NCBI GenBank assembly: GCA_902775565.1
Contig: CACYMP010000001.1
Location: 62,001-126,000, forward strand
Direction of reading: 5' to 3'
DNA: 64,000 bases
From: Oscillospiraceae bacterium
Lineage (GTDB): Bacteria; Bacillota; Clostridia; Saccharofermentanales; Saccharofermentanaceae
This document shows positions 53,501 through 60,474 of the stretch, one piece after another. Numbering within the stretch: the first letter of the stretch is position 1; each line of letters begins with the position of its first letter. The notes beneath the pieces were generated by a model. It worked only from the letters and a program-made list of their open reading frames with translations. It had not been told where the DNA came from and searched no databases. The translations under genes and the position numbers were made by a program.

Positions 53501-54235
53501 GATCCTGAGCATTATGATGCAAAAGAGCCTACTGCAAAAGAAGGCGGATGGAAGGAACATTACCGCTGCAAGAGATGCGGGAAGAGGTTTGCCGATGAGG
53601 CATGTACCAAGTATCTGCAGGATTCGGAGGTGCTGTTGCCTAAACTGGGCTCTCCGCTCCTGAATGAAGAATATGAAGCCGGAAGCTTTAATTACAGGGT
53701 AACGAATCCTGCCGATAACGGAACCGGAGCCGTATCTTTCATCGGAGTAAAGAATCCTACTGAGGCTGTCGTCATACCCGGAAGCGTTGTGATCAAGGGA
53801 ATTACGTATAAGGTCAACAGGATCGCTTCAACGGCATTCTTTAATGACACAACGGTAAAGACGGTATATATTGGCGCAAATGTTCTCATCATAGATAACA
53901 ATGCATTCTTCGGATGCAGCAACCTTGTTAAAGTGTCCGGAGGCGCAAGAGTCAAGACCATCGGGACTAATGCGTTTGCCCGCTGCCCTAAGCTCAGCAC
54001 GTTCGTTATCACATCGACTGCGCTCTATAAGATCGGTCCTCAGGCGTTCTATAAAGACAGCAGGCTTAAGACCATTTACATAAAGAACACAGCTAAGCTT
54101 ACGAAGGGCGGAGTTAAGAAGTCTCTCAAGGGGTCTTCCGTCAAGACGGTTAAGGTAAAGAAGTCAAAGGTAAGTAAATACAAGAAGTACTTCAAGAAAT
54201 CCAATTCGGGCAGGAAAGTAAAAGTTAAGAAGTAA
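50582..54235 (+). CDS. Secreted transglutaminase-like protein with Cys-repeat region (paralogue 2)
   Basis: Surface protein of 1217 residues. A signal peptide (about 1-25, ending FVYAEE), a short acidic linker, and a transglutaminase-like domain with Cys319, His358 and Asp374 are followed by a short set of leucine-rich repeats (about 480-570). Two beta-repeat units of the InlB/bacterial-repeat type (about 585-725) each end in FTMP-x-D-V. Then come six cysteine-containing repeats (about 725-1023), and a C-terminal leucine-rich module (about 1040-1217) nearly the same as in paralogue 1. The ATG at 50582 was chosen because GGGGAGG lies six bases upstream; a TTG at 50567 lies before that site. 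Confidence 0.87.
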   Translation: MRFKRLMAAFISMAMVVGSLPAFVYAEENEIEKNEFGVGVTEDSRGSYSVNNEEPDVTVKIDIPDQTVSDPEPSDNDELFKGYIEKKLNKAPVRLRKISLGSRLTGATKSIYSGLVPEIQKIAEGTRTSTEFTFDVKEIGLGDYYTAEQLGVQSIVENNTISNAAKTAMSGKLNIDTRALIQALLQDCTYEMYWYDKTVGMKTASSLMIGAVHNGTEYCAYFTGTITFKFTVAEGYASGTYSTDTSKIDRVNTAIANAASIVNSAKNKSDLEKLVFYRTEICDRVVYDHSAADNESTPYGDPWQLISVFDNDTGTNVVCEGYAKAFKYLCDLTTFANKEISCITVSGVMSGATGSGGHMWNIVKMDDGKYYLVDVTNCDSGSVGNPDLLFLKGFYSGNVSDGYKFKCRSSYVTYTYKKETLDSFSEELAISNTDYKDCIASGTFGNDITWVLGNDGVLTFTGSGEMKNVGLYDIPWRSYKDSIKSVVFNGNITSIGGYAFADWTQLTSFVIPDGVTKIGMGAFSGCSNLKNITIPDSVTFIAGSAFKNCTSLVTVDYGSDKTDWESINIQQLNDPLFNAKVNFAYYSVKVNSNAGGTATADKTKVKPGETVTITINNDNGYELDYVKLNNTDLSGKTFTMPSEDVTIDVVFKKTGYTVTVTSAGNGTASADKEKAGVGDTVTINTSADECYELDTIKLDGTVISGNTFTMPAKDVKVEVIFKVKAHYLTQVAGKAATCTEDGHEAYYECDRCHKIFSDADGKKEISAPAVITKLGHDLKAYAAKAPTKTEPGNIAYYECQRCYRFFSDKDCKHEITKADIVIPAMGHDLTKVAAKAATCTEDGNIEYYICKDTDCGCGKVYSDAYGQNEISKASTVIHAAGHDIVPVAAKEPTCDTDGYESHFKCRKCGKLFSDSNGTNEITAATVKPKLGHAWDEGEVTTEPGCETEGVKTFHCTREGCKKTKTEKIDPIGHDPEHYDAKEPTAKEGGWKEHYRCKRCGKRFADEACTKYLQDSEVLLPKLGSPLLNEEYEAGSFNYRVTNPADNGTGAVSFIGVKNPTEAVVIPGSVVIKGITYKVNRIASTAFFNDTTVKTVYIGANVLIIDNNAFFGCSNLVKVSGGARVKTIGTNAFARCPKLSTFVITSTALYKIGPQAFYKDSRLKTIYIKNTAKLTKGGVKKSLKGSSVKTVKVKKSKVSKYKKYFKKSNSGRKVKVKK
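52756..53650 (+). repeat. Six cysteine-containing protein repeats inside paralogue 2
   Basis: About 50 residues each. The common form is a CTEDG-like turn, a YYEC-x-x-C pair, a K-x-FSD stretch, an EI segment and a final LGH-D-L. Pairs seen: CDRC, CQRC, CGCG, CRKC, CKRC, and a variant unit with CTREGC in place of the CxxC. Unit 2 lacks the Cys of the CTEDG turn (TKTEPG), and unit 6 also lacks it. Confidence 0.8.
53707..54235 (+). repeat. C-terminal module shared with the previous gene (copy 2)
   Basis: The coding segment for the last about 175 residues of paralogue 2, the counterpart of 50035-50555. Confidence 0.85.
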
Positions 54236-54259
54236 GTCTTATAGTGAAAAAAGCTGAAA

Positions 54260-54293
54260 GCACCCGCGGAAAAAACTGCGGGTGCATTTTTTT
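54260..54293 (+). terminator. Terminator after the surface-protein pair
   Basis: Ten-pair stem (GCACCCGCGG with CTGCGGGTGC, one G-T pair), AAAAAA loop, then TTTTTTT. Confidence 0.9.
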
Positions 54294-54342
54294 GCTTTTC
54301 AGAGTACAATTAAGAGCGATTTTGCGTTTGGGAGCTCATTAA

Positions 54343-55272
54343 ATGATTTGCGATACGATTTTGGATGCAGTTGGAAATACCCCTCTTATAAGACTTCACC
54401 GCATGGTAAAGCCGGGCTTTGCCGAAGTCTTGGTTAAGTTTGAGGGACTTGAAGTCGGAGGCTCCATCAAGACGCGTACGGCTCTGCGCATGATCGAGCA
54501 GGCCGAAAAAGACGGAAAGATCAATAAGGACAGCATCATCGTGGAGCCGACCAGCGGCAATCAGGGCATCGGCCTTGCGCTTATCGGTGCAGTAAAAGGA
54601 TATAAGACAGTCATCATAATGCCTGACTCCGTAAGCGAGGAGAGACGTAAGCTTGTCCAGCATTACGGCGCGGAAGTTATCCTTACTCATGACGACGGCG
54701 ATATCGGCAAGTCCATCCGTGACTGCATCGACATCGCTTACGATATGAAAGCCAAAGACCCTAAGGTATTTATACCTCAGCAGTTCGAAAACCCTGCAAA
54801 CCTTGATGCCCAATATTACTGGACCGCAAAGGAGATCATCGAGGAGGCGGGGAAGAAGATAGACGGATTTGTTTCCGGCATCGGAACGGGCGGTACCATT
54901 ACCGGTATCGGCAGGGCATTAAGGGAAGTCAATCCCGACGTTACCATCCTTGCGGTCGAGCCTGAGCACGCTGCGATCCTTTCCGGCGGCAGCATCGGCA
55001 CTCATGTTCAGATGGGAATCGGTGACGGATTGATACCTGCGATACTTGATACCAAGATCTATGACGGTATCGAGATCATTACCGATGAACAGGCGCTTAA
55101 TACATCAAAGGACTTAGCTCTTAAAGAAGGTATCCTCTGCGGTATCTCAAGCGGTACTAACGTTGCAGGAGCTTTGAGACTGGCTGAGCGTCTTGGCGAG
55201 GGACACACCGTTGTTACTGTGCTTCCTGATACCGCAGAACGTTATTTCACAACGCCTTTGTTCGATAACTAA
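54343..55272 (+). CDS. cysK: Cysteine synthase family protein (divergent)
   Basis: Fold-type II PLP enzyme of 309 residues, O-acetylserine sulfhydrylase-like. The PLP lysine is in GGSIKTRTA, where the usual motif is S-K-D-R; the Asn loop reads EPTSGNQGIG, where most CysK have SGNTG. GIGTGGTITGIGR (phosphate loop) and the SGGSIGTHVQMGIGDGLIP region are normal. Both changes sit in the substrate/PLP pocket, so the amino-acid substrate could differ from O-acetylserine, though similar sequences may be ordinary in Clostridia. The gene has no close neighbour of sulfur metabolism in the window. Confidence 0.87.
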   Translation: MICDTILDAVGNTPLIRLHRMVKPGFAEVLVKFEGLEVGGSIKTRTALRMIEQAEKDGKINKDSIIVEPTSGNQGIGLALIGAVKGYKTVIIMPDSVSEERRKLVQHYGAEVILTHDDGDIGKSIRDCIDIAYDMKAKDPKVFIPQQFENPANLDAQYYWTAKEIIEEAGKKIDGFVSGIGTGGTITGIGRALREVNPDVTILAVEPEHAAILSGGSIGTHVQMGIGDGLIPAILDTKIYDGIEIITDEQALNTSKDLALKEGILCGISSGTNVAGALRLAERLGEGHTVVTVLPDTAERYFTTPLFDN

Positions 55273-55292
55273 ATCGTAATTCACAAAAAATA

Positions 55293-55307
55293 TATCGAAA
55301 TTCGATA
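55293..55307 (+). promoter_or_regulatory. Palindrome, candidate operator of the XRE operon
   Basis: TATCGAA-A-TTCGATA, a perfect inverted repeat that begins 23 bases before the -35 box of the following operon. A second TTCGATAA copy is at 55261-55268, inside the end of the cysK gene. Confidence 0.4.
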
Positions 55308-55315
55308 AATTTCTC

Positions 55316-55344
55316 TTGCAATTCAATATTGTTAGTGTTACTCT
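55316..55344 (+). promoter_or_regulatory. Promoter of the DUF2975-XRE-DUF4153 operon
   Basis: TTGCAA at 55316-55321, 17-base spacer, TACTCT at 55339-55344 preceded by TGT (extended -10). The first gene starts at 55389. Confidence 0.5.
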
Positions 55345-55388
55345 ATGCTCATAAGAAGCTTCGACTAATACAAAGGGAGGTTTATCAA

Positions 55389-55847
55389 ATGAAATATCAC
55401 AACGTAATCATAAGGTGGTCTAAGATCGCCACGATGTTATTCATTGCAATGGTCTTAGTGGGAGATATCTTCGGATTCGCTATCACAAGGTATATCTGCT
55501 GGTTCTGGGCAGAAGTTCCTATGGAAGATGTAGCAAGACTCGCAGGACTTTCGATCGTTTATTATCTTGGAACTGTTGGAGCATACGCTATCCTGTTCAG
55601 CCTCCTCAAGCTCCTTTTCAATATGGGTAAGGATATTGTTTTCGACAGATCAAATACAAAGCTCATGAACATAATCGCTTATACCTTTGTTGCAATCGCA
55701 GTTGACTGTACGGTCGGAGGTTTTATCTGGAGCGGTTCGTTCATACTGGCAATCCTGGCACTCTTCCTTGCTCTCGTCGTTCAGAGCGTACGTGTAGTCT
55801 TTGACAAGGCTATCACGATGAAGGAAGAACTTGATCTTACGATATAA
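55389..55847 (+). CDS. DUF2975 membrane protein
   Basis: Membrane protein of 152 residues with four hydrophobic segments (about 14-34, 50-75, 95-115, 120-140) and the DUF2975 feature of a conserved FDRSNTK loop (IVFDRSNTKLMNIIAY). The family function is unknown. The ATG at 55389 with GGGAGG at 55375-55380 was chosen over an earlier in-frame start at 55329, whose residues lie over the promoter. A small XRE regulator gene follows after 22 bases, an arrangement common in Clostridia. Confidence 0.85.
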   Translation: MKYHNVIIRWSKIATMLFIAMVLVGDIFGFAITRYICWFWAEVPMEDVARLAGLSIVYYLGTVGAYAILFSLLKLLFNMGKDIVFDRSNTKLMNIIAYTFVAIAVDCTVGGFIWSGSFILAILALFLALVVQSVRVVFDKAITMKEELDLTI

Positions 55848-55869
55848 TGGAATAAGGAGGGATACTGAC

Positions 55870-56073
55870 ATGATCATAGTAAATATTGATGTCATGATGG
55901 CAAAACGCAAGATTTCCTCCGGTGATCTCGCGCAGAAGATCGGGATTACACCCGCGAATCTTTCGATACTCAAGAACCAGAAGGCGAAAGCCGTACGCTT
56001 TTCGACTCTGAACGATATATGCAAGGCGCTGGACTGCCAGCCCGGAGATATACTCGAATACAAAGAGGATTAA
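55870..56073 (+). CDS. Small XRE-family (YozG-like) HTH regulator
   Basis: DNA-binding protein of 67 residues, consisting of one HTH only: MIIVNIDVMMAKRKISSGDLAQKIG, then TPANLSILKNQKAKAVRFSTLNDICKALDCQPGDILEY, covering almost the full length. This is the YozG-type family, usually paired with DUF2975 proteins. The AAGGAGGG site at 55854-55861 precedes the ATG. It probably regulates its own operon; the palindrome upstream is a candidate target (inference). Confidence 0.88.
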   Translation: MIIVNIDVMMAKRKISSGDLAQKIGITPANLSILKNQKAKAVRFSTLNDICKALDCQPGDILEYKED

Positions 56074-56079
56074 TTCAAA

Positions 56080-57360
56080 ATGGACAATAAGATCTACTTC
56101 CGCAGGGCGGGCATTTTGCTCGCCTTCCCTATGGCATACGCTTATGCAAGGCTGATATTGATCGAGTATCTGAGAGGCTGGCAGTTCTCGTTGGCTTTAA
56201 CGGCAATATCACTCATATTCATACTCGTGTCTGAACTGGTCAGATGCGGCAGAAAGGCATTTGTAAACAAGAATACCGGTGAGACCGTCTTCTGGTATGT
56301 AATGATGCTCCTGGCAGCGGTCACGGCGCCGTTCGGACCGAGTGAAGCGCTTTCCGTGTTTGCTGTGCATCTGTGCGCTGTCTATTCAGTTCTTGTCTCC
56401 AACGATATCCTGTTGGGAGACAGAACCGGAGGCTTTATCCTTGCGGATCTGATCCACGGCTTTTATGTTAAGTCATTTGCGGGATTCCCGAATTTCGTTA
56501 CAGACTGGTCTGCTTTCAAGAAGGAAGGCGAAAAGAAGAAACACAACGTCGCAGTTGTCCTGATTGCTGTCGGCTTCGTAATCATCATGGCAACGTTCTT
56601 CATCATTTCGCTCGTGTTCATTTCACGTATCGATGATGATATCGCAGCCGCATTTGCAGGCTCATTTGAATCACTGGCACGCTATTTTAAAGAATTAAAG
56701 ATAGACAATATAATCGGTGCCTTTGTTTTGGCTGTTCCTATATGCTTTTACCTTTACGGTCTCATGGCAAGGAGCGCGAAGTCAGACGGAACGAGAGAGA
56801 AGAGGATCGGTTCGAATATGGCCGCAGGGCTCGAGAAGGGAAGGAAAGTCCCTTGCGTGATTACCTGCATAAGTGCCGGTTTCTTCGTTGCCCTCTATAT
56901 CTTTTTCTTCATTAAGAGAACCGCATATTTTACAGGCGGCTTCACCGGAATAGTTCCCGATGACAAACTTGTAGCTTATTACGCAAGAGAAGGCTTCTTC
57001 GAACTCGTCGGTATCATGGCAGTGAATATGTGCGTATACCTTACGATATATCTTTTCGAGAAAAGAAATAACGCAGGGCGCACAACTCTCGGCGGAAGGA
57101 TCCTTGTTACGCTCCTTATGAGTGAGAGCATCATCTTTGCTGTCATCTCCATGAGCAAGCTCTGGCTGTATTTCAGCATGTACGGCTATACGCCCAAGAG
57201 GATGCTCGCCATGTGGGGAACACTCGCACTCGGCTTTGCGGCTCTGATGTCGATCCTTACCGTAAACCGCGGCAAATCTCACTTCCGTCTTGGTGTTTTC
57301 TTCACGGCCGTCTCCTATATTGCGGTCAGCATTTTATCCTGGGTGCTCTCTTCGGTCTGA
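56080..57360 (+). CDS. DUF4153/DUF4173 family membrane protein
   Basis: Polytopic membrane protein of 426 residues with about ten to eleven hydrophobic segments. The DUF4153/DUF4173 signatures are YAREGFFELVGI and MYGYTPKRMLAMW. Function unknown; such proteins are often encoded beside small XRE regulators and DUF2975 proteins, as here. The gene starts 6 bases after the XRE stop and ends the operon. Confidence 0.85.
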   Translation: MDNKIYFRRAGILLAFPMAYAYARLILIEYLRGWQFSLALTAISLIFILVSELVRCGRKAFVNKNTGETVFWYVMMLLAAVTAPFGPSEALSVFAVHLCAVYSVLVSNDILLGDRTGGFILADLIHGFYVKSFAGFPNFVTDWSAFKKEGEKKKHNVAVVLIAVGFVIIMATFFIISLVFISRIDDDIAAAFAGSFESLARYFKELKIDNIIGAFVLAVPICFYLYGLMARSAKSDGTREKRIGSNMAAGLEKGRKVPCVITCISAGFFVALYIFFFIKRTAYFTGGFTGIVPDDKLVAYYAREGFFELVGIMAVNMCVYLTIYLFEKRNNAGRTTLGGRILVTLLMSESIIFAVISMSKLWLYFSMYGYTPKRMLAMWGTLALGFAALMSILTVNRGKSHFRLGVFFTAVSYIAVSILSWVLSSV

Positions 57361-57447
57361 AAAAAACGGAAAAAGTAGTAAAAATCCATAATGTTTGATA
57401 ATATGTTTAAAATTTATCTTTTCCAAGGGGGATAAGGGGGAAACATT

Positions 57448-58272
57448 ATGGCACAGGTTAAATGTCCGCAGTGCGGGAAGGTTGTAGATCCGTCTGAAGG
57501 ATACTGCATGTATTGCGGTTTCACTTTCGATGACGGAGAGATCAAGTCACCTTTTGCTTCGGCTGGTGCGGCTTCACAGGCTTTTGCAGCAGGAACAGGA
57601 TCAACGGATTATTCCGAACCGGTCTCGGAGGAGACATCAGGCGGTGCGCCGGTATTGCGTTTTGATGCCGGCAGCTATGATTCCATGCCGCTTCCGAGTA
57701 CGGGGAGGAGCAGCTCCGATCTTATGTTCGGAATCGGTATGTGCAGGATCCTGGCGATCTTCTTTGCGATCTTAGTCGTTATTTCGATGGTAATTCCTTT
57801 TGTTACTGCAAGAGTAACAATCAACAAGTCAATGCTTCCGAAGAATACCGATACTTCAGCTCTGGTCAGGGCCGCATCTGAAAAGGATATGGATTACAAG
57901 GATGACGGTACATATATCAGCATCAGCAAATCCGTCAGCCTTATCCAGGCACCGAGCCGATTTCTGTATCTCATGATCGCTGCCTGCATCGCCGGAATCG
58001 TTTTTGCTGTCAGAGGCCAGCCGGCGGGATATCTTGTCTGCGGCATAGCCGGTGCGGTATTGTCGGGCTTTAATTACGTAATGAACTTCTCATCGATAGA
58101 TGCGGTTATGAAGAGCAGTGCTTATACCAGGCTTGCCAAAGCCGGCGGTCAGTACGGGATCACGTTAAGCGTTGACAAGGGTGCCGGTGCTGTGCTCATG
58201 CTGATCGGCGGTATCGGAATGATCGTTGCCGCTATCATCTTCCTTAACAACCACGAAGCATACGACAGGTAA
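57448..58272 (+). CDS. Zinc-ribbon membrane protein of unknown function
   Basis: Not recognised beyond its layout. The N-terminal zinc ribbon (VKCPQCGKVVDPSEGYCMYCG) is cytoplasmic, with two CxxC pairs. A disordered Ser/Gly/Ala/Glu linker (about 35-90) follows. Then come a membrane helix at about 96-120, an external loop of about 50 residues, and two or three helices at about 175-200, 205-220 and 245-265. Such zinc-ribbon plus membrane proteins are common in Clostridia and mostly unstudied. An AAGGGGG site precedes the ATG. Confidence 0.75.
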   Translation: MAQVKCPQCGKVVDPSEGYCMYCGFTFDDGEIKSPFASAGAASQAFAAGTGSTDYSEPVSEETSGGAPVLRFDAGSYDSMPLPSTGRSSSDLMFGIGMCRILAIFFAILVVISMVIPFVTARVTINKSMLPKNTDTSALVRAASEKDMDYKDDGTYISISKSVSLIQAPSRFLYLMIAACIAGIVFAVRGQPAGYLVCGIAGAVLSGFNYVMNFSSIDAVMKSSAYTRLAKAGGQYGITLSVDKGAGAVLMLIGGIGMIVAAIIFLNNHEAYDR

Positions 58273-58302
58273 TACCAGATCTTCGGCATATCTTTCATGC
58301 CG

Positions 58303-58330
58303 TTGCTATTATTGGTAAAATGACTATAAT
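58303..58330 (+). promoter_or_regulatory. Promoter of the glycosyltransferase-flippase pair
   Basis: TTGCTA at 58303-58308, 16-base spacer, TATAAT at 58325-58330. The ATG at 58340 lies only nine bases after the -10 box, so the leader would be only a few bases long. Confidence 0.5.
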
Positions 58331-58339
58331 GGTGTGGCT

Positions 58340-59362
58340 ATGAAAATACTATCTGTTTCAGTTCCTTGCTATAATTCCGCGTCTTATATGGAGACGTGTA
58401 TCAAATCATTGCTTCCGGCAGGCGAAGATATCGAGATACTGATCATCGATGACGGATCGACAAAGGATAATACACTTGAGATAGCTCAAAGATACGAGAA
58501 ACAGTATCCCGGCATTGTCCGCGCCATCCATCAGGAGAACGCCGGCCACGGCGGTGCGGTCAATACGGGTATCAGCGAGGCTACCGGAATCTTTTTCAAG
58601 AATATAGATTCCGATGACTGGGCAGATACGGATGTTCTCCTTAAGATAATCGGAATACTCAAGGATTTCGAATCTAAGGGCACAAAGATCGATCTTTTCC
58701 TTGCGAATTACATTTTCGACAGGGAAGACTCGAATAAGAAGAAGGTCATGAGATTTAAGGGAGCATTCCCCAAGGGCCGTCCTTTTACATGGGATGAGGT
58801 CGGTCATATGGGACAGTCCCAGTTCATCATGATGCACACCATAATTTACAGGAGAGATGTTCTTCTCAAGAGCGGAACCCTGCTTCCGAAGCATGCTTAT
58901 TATGTTGACAACATATATGCATTCCAGCCGCTCCCGTATGTCAAAACCATCTACTATCTTGACGAGGCGCTCTATCATTACCGCATAGGACGTTCGGATC
59001 AGTCTGTCAACGTTGAGATCCAGCTTAGGAATATCGATCAGCAGATAATGGTCGATATGCGTATTACCGATCTCTATGTAAACAGGCCTAAGAATCTTTC
59101 ACCGCGCCTCGAAAAGTATCTGATAGCTTTCCTCAAACTGATGTACTGCGCAACAAGCGCTATATTGCTTGTCGGTGGGACTCCGGAACATCTTTCAAAG
59201 AAGGAAGTACTCTGGAATTATCTCAAGGATTCTGATCCTGTTGCTTACAAGAAGATCAGAAAGAGCTTCATGGGCGGATGGATGAATATTCCCGGAGCGC
59301 TCGGAAGAAAGATATCGGTTCTTGGATATAAGATCTCACAGAAGATATTCGCGTTTAACTGA
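58340..59362 (+). CDS. Family 2 glycosyltransferase
   Basis: GT-A fold transferase of 340 residues. The start SVSVPCYNSASYMETCIKSL, the EILIIDDGSTKDNTLEIA nucleotide-binding part, NAGHGGAVNTGI and the catalytic NIDSDDW (DxD) are typical. There is no membrane segment, so it acts on the cytoplasmic face. It sits 8 bases before a flippase-like gene, so the two may make and move an envelope glycolipid (inference). A GTG two codons upstream (58334) is an alternative start; neither has a strong ribosome site. Confidence 0.9.
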   Translation: MKILSVSVPCYNSASYMETCIKSLLPAGEDIEILIIDDGSTKDNTLEIAQRYEKQYPGIVRAIHQENAGHGGAVNTGISEATGIFFKNIDSDDWADTDVLLKIIGILKDFESKGTKIDLFLANYIFDREDSNKKKVMRFKGAFPKGRPFTWDEVGHMGQSQFIMMHTIIYRRDVLLKSGTLLPKHAYYVDNIYAFQPLPYVKTIYYLDEALYHYRIGRSDQSVNVEIQLRNIDQQIMVDMRITDLYVNRPKNLSPRLEKYLIAFLKLMYCATSAILLVGGTPEHLSKKEVLWNYLKDSDPVAYKKIRKSFMGGWMNIPGALGRKISVLGYKISQKIFAFN

Positions 59363-59370
59363 CGGGGTAT

Positions 59371-60474
59371 ATGGACAAGTTTAAGACTGCCGGAAAATAC
59401 ATTCTGAATTTCGTGCTCATCCTTGCGATAGGGTGTCTTGCTTTGTATCTTACCGTCGGTAAGGAGATAGGTACGGTATTTGAGGCTGTTAAGACCGCAA
59501 AGCCCTTTGTCCTTGCTGTTATGGCTCTGGTCATGCTCATCTATTATCTGATCGATGCGTTCATCCTTTATCTTATATGCAAGGCACGCGGTTACAGACT
59601 TAAGCTCAGGCAGACATTTGTAACCAATATGACCGGCGTCCTGTTCAGCGATCTGACACCTTCGGCCACCGGCGGACAGTTTGCTCAGGTATATGTTTTT
59701 CACAATCAGGGAATACATGCCGGTCAGGCATCAGGTATTCTTGCCGTCGTTTTCATTACTTATCAGATAGTCATTATCTCTTATGCGACGATCGCAATGC
59801 TGGTCAACGCACCCGCCATTTTCCAGAACCGTCAGAGTATCTTGATCGCCATTATCGGATTTGTTGTCAACGTGGTCATCACGGGCGGCATCTTCCTGGT
59901 CACCAAATCAGCTAAAGCACACGATTTCTTTATTGTTAAGTTCATCGGTTTCCTTGCAAAGATAAAGCTCGTCAAGGATTATGAGAAGACATCTTCTGAA
60001 GTCAGCGGCTCTTTCAGGGAATTCCGTGATGAGTCATCACAGCTTTTCTCGCAGAGAAAGCTTTTCATTGAAGTGTGTCTCTGCCATGCCGTTAAACTGA
60101 CACTGTTCTATACGCTGCCTTTCTTTGCTGCGATGTCACTGGGTGTTCCGGTACCGGTATCGGATCTTCCCAAATTCATCTCGCTTGCCGCGGCCATCAG
60201 CCTTTTCAATACTTTCATGCCGCTTCCGGGCGCATCGGGAGGAAGCGAAGCAAGTTTTGTAATGCTTTTCGGATTCCTTGGAAGGACGCTCGTATCAACG
60301 GCAATGCTTATCTGGAGAGTCTTTACGTTCTACTTCGGACTCCTCATAAGCCTTATTACCGTTGCTGTTGCCAAAGAAACGAAAGGCGGCATTATGAAAG
60401 CCGCCTCCGGTAAGAATTGTGATTCTGATAAAGATGCCGCGAATATCAGTCCTGAGGCGGTATCGGAAGAGTAG
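59371..60474 (+). CDS. YbhN/MprF-like flippase domain protein (UPF0104)
   Basis: Membrane protein of 367 residues with about eight hydrophobic segments, of the lysylphosphatidylglycerol synthase transmembrane (UPF0104, YbhN) family. The conserved motifs are DLTPSATGGQFAQ and MPLPGASGGSEASF. MprF proteins of this type flip aminoacyl-phospholipids; stand-alone members likely flip other lipids. The gene follows a family 2 glycosyltransferase by 8 bases, suggesting a glycolipid substrate (inference). The last 29 bases overlap the convergent larA gene. Confidence 0.88.
   Translation: MDKFKTAGKYILNFVLILAIGCLALYLTVGKEIGTVFEAVKTAKPFVLAVMALVMLIYYLIDAFILYLICKARGYRLKLRQTFVTNMTGVLFSDLTPSATGGQFAQVYVFHNQGIHAGQASGILAVVFITYQIVIISYATIAMLVNAPAIFQNRQSILIAIIGFVVNVVITGGIFLVTKSAKAHDFFIVKFIGFLAKIKLVKDYEKTSSEVSGSFREFRDESSQLFSQRKLFIEVCLCHAVKLTLFYTLPFFAAMSLGVPVPVSDLPKFISLAAAISLFNTFMPLPGASGGSEASFVMLFGFLGRTLVSTAMLIWRVFTFYFGLLISLITVAVAKETKGGIMKAASGKNCDSDKDAANISPEAVSEE

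Noticed and set aside
52756..53650. Cysteine repeats considered as DNA-binding zinc fingers
   Set aside because: The protein has a signal peptide, so DNA binding in the cell is unlikely.
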